From: Brotaphodocola catenula
GTDB taxonomy: Bacteria; Bacillota; Clostridia; Lachnospirales; Lachnospiraceae
DNA length: 38,733 bases
Direction of reading: 5' to 3'
Assembly: GCA_020686985.1 (NCBI GenBank)
Contig: JAJEPU010000030.1
Span: 1-38,733, forward strand
Part shown: one piece after another, positions 6,557-14,475 of the stretch
Layout of the letters: every line of letters begins with the position of its first letter
Numbering within the stretch: the first letter of the stretch is position 1
Translations under genes and position numbers: made by a program
The notes under the pieces: model-generated
Seen by the model: the letters and a program-made list of their open reading frames with translations, nothing else
Told to the model about the DNA's origin: nothing
Database searches by the model: none

Positions 6557-7303
6557 TTATAAAAACATAGCAAAGTCTTTTTCCCCGTTTTCGTTCTGAT
6601 ACGCTTCTCCCTCGATATCAAAGACCTGCTTAACTCTCGGACGATTAAGCGCCTCGATCGGTGTTCCCTGCGCAATCACTTTTCCCTCATTCATCAGAAA
6701 AATATAATCGCAATAATGCGTTGCCAGACGCAGATCATGAATCACAATCAGTACCGTCTTCTTACACGCCTTCAGATAATCAAGAAGAAAGAGCTGGTGA
6801 CGAATATCTAAATGGTTCGTCGGCTCGTCCAAAATCAACGTGTCCGCTCCCTGCGCAACCGCTCGCGCGATAAATGCCATCTTCCGCTCTCCTCCAGACA
6901 GCGAAAGGATACTGCGATCCCTCAAGTGCAAGATCCCAAGTTCCTCCATCGCCAGCTCCATGACCTCTCTGTCCGGACGAGAATGGTCAGCTCGCGCATA
7001 TAGTCCCATTGCGACGACTTCCTGCACCGTAAAATCAAAGACACTCGCCATATCCTGACCGACATAGCCGATCATCGATGCCAGCTGCTTCGGCTTATAG
7101 GAAGAAACCGGCTTTCCATCCACAAGAATCTCTCCCTGGGACGGTGTCGTGATCCCAAACGTCGTCTTAATCAAGGTTGATTTTCCGCATCCGTTCGGTC
7201 CGATAATCCCGGTCAGACAGCCCTCCCGATTTTCCAGATCAACTCCCTTTAAGATTTCTTTTCCACCAAGCCGGACATGGATATCCTGATATTGAATTTT
7301 CAT
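6557..7303 (-). CDS. btuD: Corrinoid ABC transporter ATP-binding protein (BtuD-like)
   Basis: This 248-residue ATPase energises the BtuC permease at the inner face of the membrane. Walker A GPNGCGKST lies at residues 35-43, the signature LSGGE at 135-139 and Walker B LILDEP at 156-161, followed by the H-loop region VIHDLRLATHYC. By sequence alone it is of the FecE/BtuD type used for siderophores, haem or cobalamin. The cobalamin riboswitch at the head of the operon points to B12 or another corrinoid. It follows btuC by 50 nt and is the last gene, with a terminator about 160 nt downstream. The ribosome binding site is weak and distant. Confidence 0.88.
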   Translation of the reverse strand: MKIQYQDIHVRLGGKEILKGVDLENREGCLTGIIGPNGCGKSTLIKTTFGITTPSQGEILVDGKPVSSYKPKQLASMIGYVGQDMASVFDFTVQEVVAMGLYARADHSRPDREVMELAMEELGILHLRDRSILSLSGGERKMAFIARAVAQGADTLILDEPTNHLDIRHQLFLLDYLKACKKTVLIVIHDLRLATHYCDYIFLMNEGKVIAQGTPIEALNRPRVKQVFDIEGEAYQNENGEKDFAMFL

Positions 7304-7353
7304 ACTTTAAGAAAAATCCTTTCCTATCCTTACTGCCTTACTTTTCGCAACCT

Positions 7354-8430
7354 TTAATGTCCACCATATCCGCTTCGAATCATCAGAAACAGGAAAAACG
7401 GTGCTCCGACAAAGGCTGTGATGATTCCAAGTGGAAGTTCCGCGACTCCAAATCCTCCTCTCGCAAGCGCATCCGCCCACGCAAGATAGATTCCTCCAAA
7501 AAGAGCAGAAAATGGCAGTACAATCCGGTTGTCACTCGTCCCGGCAAGGAAACGCACCGTGTGAGGCACAACGAGTCCCACAAATCCAATGATACCCGTC
7601 ACGGAGACAAGTGATGCGACCATCACCGAACAGAGAATAAAGACGGAATTTCGGAACAACCGCACCCTCATTCCCATCGCCATCGCATCATCATCGCCCA
7701 TCATCATCATGTTAAACTGCCTTCCGGCTATCGTACAGATTATACTTCCCGCAATCACGCACACCGTCGGAAGCGCAAGGCTCTTCCACTGTGCAGACGC
7801 AATGCTTCCCATCTGCCAGTTATAGACCGAAGCGATGCTCTCCGGACTCTTTGCAAGGAAAATCAGAAAACTCGTCACTGCACTCATCACCGCATTGACT
7901 GCCGTTCCCGATAAGAGAAGTGTCACCGGCTGAAGTTTTCCACCTCCTGCACTTTTTGCCATCAGATAAACCACTCCTGCAGAGAGAAGTGCTCCGAGAA
8001 ATGCAGACACGGTCGTCTGGTATTGTCCCGCAAAAAGCGGAAACGGCATCAGAAGTGCCCACGCTGCCCCCGCGGAAGCTCCGGACGAAATGCCAAGAAT
8101 ATACGGGTCTGCAATCGGGTTCAGCACAATCGCCTGCATCGCAGATCCACAGACAGCCAGTCCCGCTCCACAGACCACCGCAAAGATTACTCTCGGCAAA
8201 CGGATGTTCCAGATAATCTGAAAATGTGGAACAGAGTAGACTCCCTGCGCAAGTTTCTCGCTCCCGCCAAAAATCTTATCGACGATGATTCCGGCTGTCT
8301 CCGAAAACGAAATTCCGGTCGAACCAATACTCACCGTTGCAACCATAGAGATGAGAAGTCCCACCAGAAGCAGAAGAAAGAGCAGGAACTCTCTCCCGCT
8401 CTTTCCCTGCTTCCCGTTTACTCGAAACAT
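7354..8430 (-). CDS. btuC: Corrinoid ABC transporter permease (BtuC-like, FecCD family)
   Basis: The 358-residue integral membrane protein has the ten or so helices of the FecCD/BtuC family and its hallmarks: RLPRVIFAVVCGAGLAVCGS after the first helix, QAIVLNPIADPYILGISSGA, and the C-terminal GFVGLVVPHTVR. The start is placed at the ATG at 8430, 13 nt inside the end of btuF, which suggests translational coupling; an upstream in-frame codon at 8463 would overlap btuF more deeply. No strong ribosome binding site is seen. The riboswitch context assigns corrinoid transport. Confidence 0.9.
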   Translation of the reverse strand: MFRVNGKQGKSGREFLLFLLLLVGLLISMVATVSIGSTGISFSETAGIIVDKIFGGSEKLAQGVYSVPHFQIIWNIRLPRVIFAVVCGAGLAVCGSAMQAIVLNPIADPYILGISSGASAGAAWALLMPFPLFAGQYQTTVSAFLGALLSAGVVYLMAKSAGGGKLQPVTLLLSGTAVNAVMSAVTSFLIFLAKSPESIASVYNWQMGSIASAQWKSLALPTVCVIAGSIICTIAGRQFNMMMMGDDDAMAMGMRVRLFRNSVFILCSVMVASLVSVTGIIGFVGLVVPHTVRFLAGTSDNRIVLPFSALFGGIYLAWADALARGGFGVAELPLGIITAFVGAPFFLFLMIRSGYGGH

Positions 8431-9500
8431 TCCGGGTAGAAGTGCTGTGCAAACTTCTTGCACGCACTTGCCGCACGCACATCCTGCATCACTTCTACCA
8501 GCGGAATAATCAGGTAATTCTCATTTTTTACTGCCGGAACTTCAGACAGAGCCGGATTGCTCTTTAAGAAATCGAGCTTCTCCTCCACGGTCTGAGTGCC
8601 GTAATCGTTGATGATAATCACATCCGGATTCGTCTCCACAAGAGTCTCCACGCTCGTGTTGAACCAGCGGGAATCTGCCATGTTGCGGGTACAGTTGACT
8701 CCACCTGCAAGTTCAATCAAGTTGCTCTCAAGACCTTTTGAGGTCGTGTAGATCTCATTCCCCTTGAAGGTGTCCAGAACGAAAGCCTTCACCTTTGTAT
8801 CCTCCGGAACGTCCTTAACTGCCGTCTCAACCTCTGCAATCTGATCCTGAATCTCTGTCACGAGTTCCTCTGCCTTGTCCTCAACCTTAAAGATCTTTCC
8901 AAGATTGCGAATATCCGTATATACATCCTCAACCGTCTCATCCTGCACGATCGTTCCCGTGATCGTCAGACAGTTGATGCCCTCATTTTCAAACTGCTCA
9001 TAGCTTCCCCAGGAACCATCTTTAAATGCGCTGATCTGTCCGATCACAAGATCCGTTCCAAGTGCAACTGCATTCTCATTTGATTTCTCGATCTGCGGAA
9101 TCTTCTCAAACTGTGCCTCAAGCTCCAGAAGCGGTTTATCTGCCGCGCTCGTCGATACATTTCTTCCGACAACTCGGTCTCCAAGTCCAAGCATCACCAT
9201 ATTCTCGGCAGCATAAAGGTTTGCACACAGTACCTTCTCCGGCATTTTCGTGAAGGTAACGGTACGCTCTCCATTCTGAATCTCAACTGTGCCATAATCT
9301 GCCGGATCCTGCTGATCCTTGCTCTCCGCCTCGCTCTGATCCGCAGATGCCTCAGATGCTTTGCTCTCCTCTGCCACGGACGATTCTGCTGTGGTCTCCT
9401 GCGCACTTGTCGTATCTGCGTTCTTTGGAGCACATCCGGTTGCTAACGCCATTCCGAGAAAAAGCGCCATTGCCTGTACAACTACCTGTTTCTTTTTCAT
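8418..9500 (-). CDS. btuF: Corrinoid-binding lipoprotein of the ABC transporter (BtuF-like)
   Basis: This 360-residue extracellular lipoprotein captures the ligand for BtuCD. A signal peptide ends in the lipobox LATGC, with the lipidated cysteine at residue 23. An acidic Ser/Ala/Glu linker follows to about residue 66, then a PeripBP/BtuF-like fold with VLCANLYAAENMVMLGLGDR and TNPDVIIIN. It is the first gene of the operon, with GAGGAG upstream of the ATG. The operon leader is a cobalamin riboswitch, so expression should fall when adenosylcobalamin is plentiful. Without the riboswitch the fold would equally fit iron-siderophore or haem binding. Confidence 0.88.
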   Translation of the reverse strand: MKKKQVVVQAMALFLGMALATGCAPKNADTTSAQETTAESSVAEESKASEASADQSEAESKDQQDPADYGTVEIQNGERTVTFTKMPEKVLCANLYAAENMVMLGLGDRVVGRNVSTSAADKPLLELEAQFEKIPQIEKSNENAVALGTDLVIGQISAFKDGSWGSYEQFENEGINCLTITGTIVQDETVEDVYTDIRNLGKIFKVEDKAEELVTEIQDQIAEVETAVKDVPEDTKVKAFVLDTFKGNEIYTTSKGLESNLIELAGGVNCTRNMADSRWFNTSVETLVETNPDVIIINDYGTQTVEEKLDFLKSNPALSEVPAVKNENYLIIPLVEVMQDVRAASACKKFAQHFYPECFE

Positions 9501-9741
9501 GTTTTTCTCCTCTTTTTCTTCTGCATCATGTCCGCACTTCTCTTACGGGAATATGGGAAGCAAACATGAGCGATGATCGTTGAACTGATAAAAAGATAGT
9601 GCTTTGATGCATTTTTCGCTGAAATAAAATCTGAAACAAAAAAATGCCCTCTTTATCGCCTTGACCCTGATTTTCAAAACATCTCAGGTGCAAATGGCGA
9701 CTCTAAGCGCACATCATAGCATGGGGAGAAGAATACTCATC
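9501..9741 (-). other. Untranslated leader between the riboswitch terminator and btuF
   Basis: About 240 nt separate the terminator at 9742-9771 from the btuF start. Apart from the ribosome binding site at its end, no gene, second aptamer or strong hairpin was recognised, although T-rich stretches are present. Confidence 0.5.
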
Positions 9742-9771
9742 AAAAAGACGCTGTTCCTTTCTCCAGCGTCT
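9742..9771 (-). terminator. Intrinsic terminator, expression platform of the cobalamin riboswitch
   Basis: On the minus strand AGACGCTG and CAGCGTCT form a perfect 8-bp stem with a 10-nt loop followed by TTTT. It lies about 40 nt after the aptamer, as expected for ligand-dependent transcription termination before btuF. Confidence 0.85.
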
Positions 9772-9808
9772 CATATCCAACCTTCCCTCCGAAAGCGGAT
9801 AATCCCAC

Positions 9809-10008
9809 ATGACAGCAGGTCTCCTGGCTTGGAATCATCCTCCGTCTTCGTCTTCCCGGCATTTTTTATCTTTCTGCCAGTGACTTTTCTTCAACGTGTG
9901 GTAAAAGACTTCGTCCTCCAGTACAGTAGCGGGGGCTGCGCTGTTTGCCAAATGATTTGGGACAGCTTCCCTGTCAGGCCTTTCGGCACTGTCACGCCTA
10001 TTTGATTT
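9809..10008 (-). promoter_or_regulatory. Cobalamin riboswitch
   Basis: The minus-strand RNA contains the conserved aptamer pieces in order: GTGCCGAAAGGCCTGACAGG near the 5' end, then GGGAAGCTGTCCC, then the B12-box core CAGCGCAGCCCCCGCTACTGT, then CACTGG, and at the 3' end GATTCCAAGCCAGGAGACC. This is the adenosylcobalamin class. It starts within a few nucleotides of the predicted transcription start and precedes btuFCD. It is expected to repress corrinoid uptake when the cofactor is abundant. Confidence 0.95.
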
Positions 10009-10020
10009 CAGTTCATCCGT

Positions 10021-10049
10021 ATTATAAGAGGTTTTTTGTTCTTTGTAAA
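10021..10049 (-). promoter_or_regulatory. Promoter of the cobalamin riboswitch-btuFCD operon
   Basis: TTTACA (10044-10049 on the minus strand), a 17-bp spacer and a perfect TATAAT (10021-10026) put the transcription start near 10014, just before the aptamer. Confidence 0.85.
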
Positions 10050-10054
10050 GGTTT

Positions 10055-10246
10055 TTATTTACTCTGATTTGCTCTGTCTTCCTGATCTCCCGCCTGTGTC
10101 AGGGAGAGCGGACTCGCCCTCCTGTCAAAGATCTTTGCACCCAGTTTCTCCTCGATCTTTGCGAGGAAACTGCAAAACGCCGGTTTGGACACAAGGAGCT
10201 GTTCCGCTGCCTTCGTGATATTTCGGCATTCCGACACAGACTCTAT
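10055..10246 (-). pseudogene. Remnant of a LysR-type regulator helix-turn-helix
   Basis: The frame reads SECRNITKAAEQLLVSKPAF and then IEEKLGAKIFDRRASPLSLT, a typical LysR winged helix-turn-helix. It lacks the first helix (a TAG lies in frame just upstream) and the entire effector domain. The frame ends in an unrelated tail at the btu promoter. Both ends are missing, so this is a decayed fragment, perhaps of a regulator that once stood between yitT and the btu operon. Confidence 0.6.
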
Positions 10247-10305
10247 CTATGATCCTCGCCCGATCTGCACATGGTCTGATTCTCTTTTCAATATCCTCAT
10301 CACAC

Positions 10306-11142
10306 TCATCGTGGCAGGGAAAATCCCTTTCCGAGTACCTCCTCCGTCGAATCCACAAGCACAAAGCCTTCCGGATCGAGTTCGCGAATCAGGCGCTTGA
10401 TCTTTGGCAGACGACGCGGAGAGATCGCGCACAAGATCGCCTTCTGGTTCTGTCCTGTGTATCCGGTCTCAATCGGAAACAGCGTCACGCCCACATCGTT
10501 TCCGAGCAGAGTCTTTTGGATCTGTCGGTATTTCGGGCTGATGATCCAGAGCTTGACCTGTGTGCTTCCTGTCATCAGAACCTTATCCAGAATCACGGAC
10601 ATCACCATAATCTGAATCATGCCGTATAAAATCTGATTGATGTTGGAAAACGGAATCTGAAGTCCCACAACAAGAATGCTGATTCCCATCATCGCTGTGC
10701 CGACCGGTACCCCAAAAATCCGGTTGACAATCAATGGTGGAATATCAAGACCACCCGTCGAAGCATGGGCCCGCATCACAAGTCCAATCCCAATGCCATA
10801 CAAAATTCCCGCAAACACCGCGCAGAGCACCAGATCATCCGTCAATGCTTTTCCGTCAAACACAATCTCTAAGACGCGCAACATTAGCGGAAAAATCACA
10901 GTCGACAACAGTGTCGTCACCGCGAATTCCTTTCCCAAAATCCAGAGTCCAAGCAAAAAGCAGACTCCATTCACAACCGCATACGTCGCGGAGACAGGAA
11001 GAGAGGTAAAGACATACACAACCTTTCCGACACCTGTCGTTCCCCCCGTAATCAATCCTGTACTCTCCAAAAATGCTGCCGTCGCAAACGCGACAATCAG
11101 ATTTCCCACAAGCACCATCAAAAGATTTTTTAATTTTTCCAT
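10306..11142 (-). CDS. YitT family membrane protein (DUF161-DUF2179)
   Basis: The 278-residue protein has about six membrane segments in the first 190 residues (TGLITGGTTGVGKVVY, ASTGGLDIPPLIVNRIFG) and a soluble C-terminal domain of about 80 residues, the DUF2179 region, beginning VKLWIISPKYRQIQ. This is the usual YitT/YqfU layout. The family is abundant in Firmicutes but has no settled biochemical role. The ATG at 11142 is chosen because GGGGG lies 5 nt upstream; an ATG at 11154 would have its ribosome binding site too close. It appears monocistronic. Its 5' region holds a 7-bp hairpin (CTGCGTT/AACGCAG, 11238-11253) and GTTAACAGTTAAC (11178-11190). Confidence 0.88.
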   Translation of the reverse strand: MEKLKNLLMVLVGNLIVAFATAAFLESTGLITGGTTGVGKVVYVFTSLPVSATYAVVNGVCFLLGLWILGKEFAVTTLLSTVIFPLMLRVLEIVFDGKALTDDLVLCAVFAGILYGIGIGLVMRAHASTGGLDIPPLIVNRIFGVPVGTAMMGISILVVGLQIPFSNINQILYGMIQIMVMSVILDKVLMTGSTQVKLWIISPKYRQIQKTLLGNDVGVTLFPIETGYTGQNQKAILCAISPRRLPKIKRLIRELDPEGFVLVDSTEEVLGKGFSLPR

Positions 11143-11292
11143 GTGAACCCCCATTCCCTTCTCTGACTTTTCCCCTCGTTAACAGTTAACACTACTTACT
11201 CCATCAAACAACCGCAAACTCGTGCTGATGCAGACATCTGCGTTCTAACGCAGGCGCTTATTTTTCTATTGCGCTCATTTCATTATAGCACA

Positions 11293-11338
11293 AAAAAGCA
11301 GTTTCTGTCTGCATGATTCACAGACAAAAACTGCTTTT
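11293..11338 (-). terminator. Rho-independent terminator
   Basis: AAAAGCAGTTT and its complement, with an inner TGTCTG/CAGACA pairing, form a long imperfect stem followed by TTTTTT on the minus strand. It follows the small hydrophobic coding remnant at 11353-11421. A minus-strand TATAAT at 11282-11287 stands just beyond it and may serve yitT. Confidence 0.65.
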
Positions 11339-11352
11339 CCATGATCCAACAA

Positions 11353-11421
11353 TCAACCGCAGATCAGCGAGTAGACTCCAAGTCCCGCAAACGCAGTGCT
11401 GATGATCATTGCAAGGAAAAT
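11353..11421 (-). pseudogene. Short C-terminal remnant of a membrane protein
   Basis: One frame reads LIFLAMIISTAFAGLGVYSL, then ICG and a stop, a single hydrophobic helix, with a stop codon just upstream of the readable part. No start with a ribosome binding site is visible. It resembles the tail of a lost permease gene and sits directly before a terminator. The family cannot be named. Confidence 0.25.
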
Positions 11422-11520
11422 CAACCTTCAACCTTGAGAGAATCTTCCTGTAAGTGTAAGTATTCTTATAAAACGAACAAAACTTTTATCAAGCGTCTCT
11501 TTAAAGTGATAAAGTAAACA

Positions 11521-11570
11521 AAAAAAGGCGAACGAAAGAGTCTATCATCTCTCTTTCGCTCGCCTTTTTT
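11521..11570 (-). terminator. Bidirectional rho-independent terminator
   Basis: AAAAAAGGCGAACGAAAGAG (11521-11540) pairs with CTCTTTCGCTCGCCTTTTTT (11551-11570) with one mismatch around a 10-nt loop. It ends the AraC-type regulator transcript about 100 nt after its stop codon. Confidence 0.85.
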
Positions 11571-11666
11571 CGATCATATAAATCATACGATCACACACTC
11601 ACGCAATTTATTAAACTTATCAAATAATCAAACAAATCTGTTAAATGATCTGAACCACATAAATTC

Positions 11667-12653
11667 CTAGTGAAACGTCTCACTCTTCCGATTTCCAAAG
11701 CTCTGACTGTGAACCACCCGATACTGACGTGGGGTCATTCCGTAACGCTTCTTAAACTGTCGGTAAAAATAGCTTACATTCTCATATCCGACGCTCACTG
11801 CAACTTCTTCAACCTGAAGATCTGTCTCCACAAGATATTTCGTCGCCTTCTGAAACCGCTTGCGCATCAAAAGCTCCTGAAATGTACATCCAGTTCCCTG
11901 CTTAATGATCTTACTAAGTCCGGATAACGACTGATGGAAATCCTCTGCGACCTGGCTCAAACTCGCATTCTTATACTGTGTATCAATATATTTTAAAGTT
12001 TCTTTCACGATCACATCTTTATGATTCTGTGAGGAATTCTGAATCAGATTTCCGGAGCTTCCCAGAATATGAAGGAAAATCAATCCCATCGTATACTGGC
12101 TGATGATGCTGTCATTTCCGTCATCCCGATACGTCGTAACGATCAGGTTGTCCATCAGATTGCGAATATCCGTCTGTCCCCGCTTCTGGAACAGAAGGTA
12201 CTGCGCGGATGGATTGTTCTTTCTGAGGAAATTCACCATGAAATTGCGGATCTCACTCGGTTCCTGAAGCATCTGGAACGGAATATCAAAGAATTCTGGG
12301 CGCACAATCAAAAACAATGCCAGATCCCCTGGTTTTCCCAGTTTCACTTCATGCTCCACATACTGATTCATCATGAGAAGATCGCCCTCATGCTGAATCA
12401 GTTCTTCTCCATCGATCCGATGAATGACACCTCCATGGATTGCGTACACCATCTCAATATAATTATGGCGATGCAGAGGAATCGGCTCCTCATCTCCATA
12501 AGCTCTTGCGGTAATCAGCTGACGGTCTTTCAGAAATAGTCCTGCATCCATAACGGCTGCTCCATTTCCTTTTGCCTGCTGAAATATCGTTCTCAACTGT
12601 GATTTTTCCTCTGCTGTCACTCCCAGCTGCTTTTTTATTTGTTGTTCGTTCAT
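11667..12653 (-). CDS. AraC family transcriptional regulator with cupin sensor
   Basis: The 328-residue protein has an N-terminal cupin-like sensor (about residues 40-130: PLHRHNYIEMVYAIHGG, HEGDLLMMNQYVEH) and a C-terminal AraC/XylS DNA-binding domain (about 220-320: NASLSQVAEDFHQSLSGLSK, then EEVAVSVGYENVSYFYRQFK). This is typical of sugar-responsive regulators in gut Clostridia. It lies on the same strand and downstream of the damaged GH3/GPH/GH2 cluster, across a 571-bp AT-rich gap. It may once have controlled that cluster; this is inference from position only. Confidence 0.92.
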   Translation of the reverse strand: MNEQQIKKQLGVTAEEKSQLRTIFQQAKGNGAAVMDAGLFLKDRQLITARAYGDEEPIPLHRHNYIEMVYAIHGGVIHRIDGEELIQHEGDLLMMNQYVEHEVKLGKPGDLALFLIVRPEFFDIPFQMLQEPSEIRNFMVNFLRKNNPSAQYLLFQKRGQTDIRNLMDNLIVTTYRDDGNDSIISQYTMGLIFLHILGSSGNLIQNSSQNHKDVIVKETLKYIDTQYKNASLSQVAEDFHQSLSGLSKIIKQGTGCTFQELLMRKRFQKATKYLVETDLQVEEVAVSVGYENVSYFYRQFKKRYGMTPRQYRVVHSQSFGNRKSETFH

Positions 12654-13073
12654 GAAAAAACCGTCACTTCCTTAAAATGTATATGTTTTTTAAAAACACA
12701 GGTATCCTTGACAGAATTTTAACTTTATTTCTATCCCCTTAATAATCCCCGGTTTATAATATAACAGAAAGTTTCGAGAACGTTCAGATTCTTAATTAAC
12801 AAATAGCTGTCCTGATTTTCCTGTTTTTTTATATTTTGCTCAATTTTCTCCAATATTAGTTAAAAAAACGAGTCATTTTTACTCAATTTTTCAAATATCG
12901 TTAAACAAAATACGCGCAGATTCGAGTATTTCTTTCGCAAATCCAGGCTTCTACACTCCATTGCCTGCTATTATAGCATTCTTCGTTTCAAAACAAAATA
13001 ACACTCATTATATCGAATCTCTTTATTTTTCAAAAAAGTAAAAAACTGTTATTCATTTTTTTCTTTTCGCAGC
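12654..13073. other. AT-rich spacer
   Basis: This gap between the AraC gene and the GH3 fragment is rich in A/T runs. Apart from possible minus-strand promoter elements (TATATT near 12757-12765) nothing specific was recognised. Confidence 0.45.
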
Positions 13074-13113
13074 AAAAAAGCGGGGAAATATCCTGTTTTT
13101 CGGATACTTCCCC
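13074..13113 (-). terminator. Terminator of the glycoside cluster
   Basis: GGGGAAATATCC (13082-13093) pairs with GGATACTTCCCC (13102-13113), one mismatch, and on the minus strand is followed by GCTTTTTTG. It lies about 110 nt after the GH3 fragment. Confidence 0.75.
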
Positions 13114-13224
13114 ATCTTTGCATTTTTTCGCTCCTATCGATTTCTGTTTTTTACACATTTCGATTTTCGCTTTTTATTTTTCTAAATTTCAAATTTCTCC
13201 ATTTTTAGTTTTGTTTTTTATTTC

Positions 13225-14094
13225 TCAATCTTCCATCGAGCTTTCATAGTTCAAGCCGAAATCCAGCTCATAATAATTTCCCGCCTGATCACGGTACGCA
13301 TAGGCTTTTCCGTTCTCATCCTTCAACTCATCCGGAAGATACTGATCCTTGTCGTATCCAGGCACATCGTTCGGGCTTATGCAGACTCCATCTGCATTGA
13401 CCGCGAGAACCTCATCCCCTCTTGGCAGAGTCACCGGCAGTTTTCCGGTCGGTGCAAAACGTCCGAAGATCACATCGAGAGTCGCCGACACATAGGTATC
13501 AAATCCCGCAAGGAAGGCATCACAGTGCGGTTCTACGTTTCCAACTTCCCATGCAAGCGTAATGTTGACGTTCGCGATCACCTTTCCACCGTGGCTGTGC
13601 AGAATCTCTGCGATCTGTGCAATCCGTTTTACACCACTGAGTGTCGTCTCCAAATGCGTCTCTGCGGTCGGTCTTCCCTCCTCATCGACGTTGCAGACTT
13701 CCTTGTCTTCACACAGATCCAGTTCCAGATAGCCCGGTGTCGCACTGAAGTACGCGCCCGATGACGGCTGAAGCAGAAGGATTGCAAGATCAGCCTCCTC
13801 GACGTTGTTTGTCAGAGTCACGCCCATCGCGTTCTCTGCGACCTGTTTTTCGAGGGATTCCGTCGCTTTTTCTGCCATTTTCGGGTCCTTGTGGAAACAC
13901 TCCACATACACTTTTTTTCCATTGCACTTTTCTGCGGTGAGTGGCAAAATTCCATCATTTTTCAATAGAACGACACTCTTTCTGTGTGCCTCCATCGCAT
14001 GATCCCAGTCAGTCTGATTATAAATAACTTTCTCCGCCCGCTTCGGATCGCGGTACGGATTCTCAAACATGCCGAGCGCAAACATCTCCGTCAT
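13225..14094 (-). pseudogene. GH3 beta-glucosidase C-terminal part, catalytic N-terminal domain deleted
   Basis: The 289 codons cover only the end of the GH3 N-domain (TEMFALGMFENPYRDP) and the GH3 C-terminal alpha/beta sandwich (SVVLLKNDGILPLT, VIANVNITLAWEVG, GKLPVTLP, ending YELDFGLNYESS). Family members of this type are about 600 residues or more, and the missing roughly 300-350 residues hold the TIM barrel with the catalytic aspartate, so the product cannot be a normal glucosidase. Codons upstream of the ATG (AVTRT) are also GH3-like and run straight into the truncated permease gene. The ATG overlaps the permease stop as ATGA, so the fragment could still be translated by coupling. Confidence 0.85.
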
Positions 14095-14375
14095 TGTGCG
14101 GGTAACTGCGCGGGTTTGAACTTTCCATCCTTCGTCGGTGCAGATCGGTCTACAATCTGTCCCATTGTCACATCGGTCACTGCATCTACAAAACGCGCCG
14201 CCATCATCAGAAGTCCCACGATTCCGGCTGAAACCCCCATTACATCCGTGTAGAACTTCATCATAAACATCGATGACAACATAAACGTGAAATCATTTCC
14301 GAAATCTCCAAAGAAATATCCCACTTTGTCTGCAAAACCAAATGGTTTTACATTTTTCCTTGCCTGTCCTGCCAT
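14091..14375 (-). pseudogene. GPH-type sugar:cation symporter, N-terminal fragment only
   Basis: From an ATG at 14375, preceded by AGGAGAAG, the frame encodes 94 residues. GFADKVGYFFGDFGNDFTFM and MGQIVDRSAPTKDGKFKP are hallmarks of glycoside-pentoside-hexuronide symporters (MelB/UidB/XynB group), which normally have about 450 residues and 12 helices. The match ends at GKFKP and is followed by six foreign residues and a stop. The sequence at the join continues as GH3, so one deletion removed most of both genes. With only the first two or three helices it should be inactive. Confidence 0.85.
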
Positions 14376-14475
14376 TTTTCTTCTCCTATTCTTGACCAAT
14401 TCTCGAGTCAGAGCCCACACAGGGCGCAAACCCTGATTCTCTTGTATTTTTAGGTTCTTTCGATTCCTGCAACGT

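Noticed and set aside
9661-10005. Plus-strand 114-codon frame
   Set aside because: It is antisense to the cobalamin riboswitch and its terminator, with no ribosome binding site or family match.
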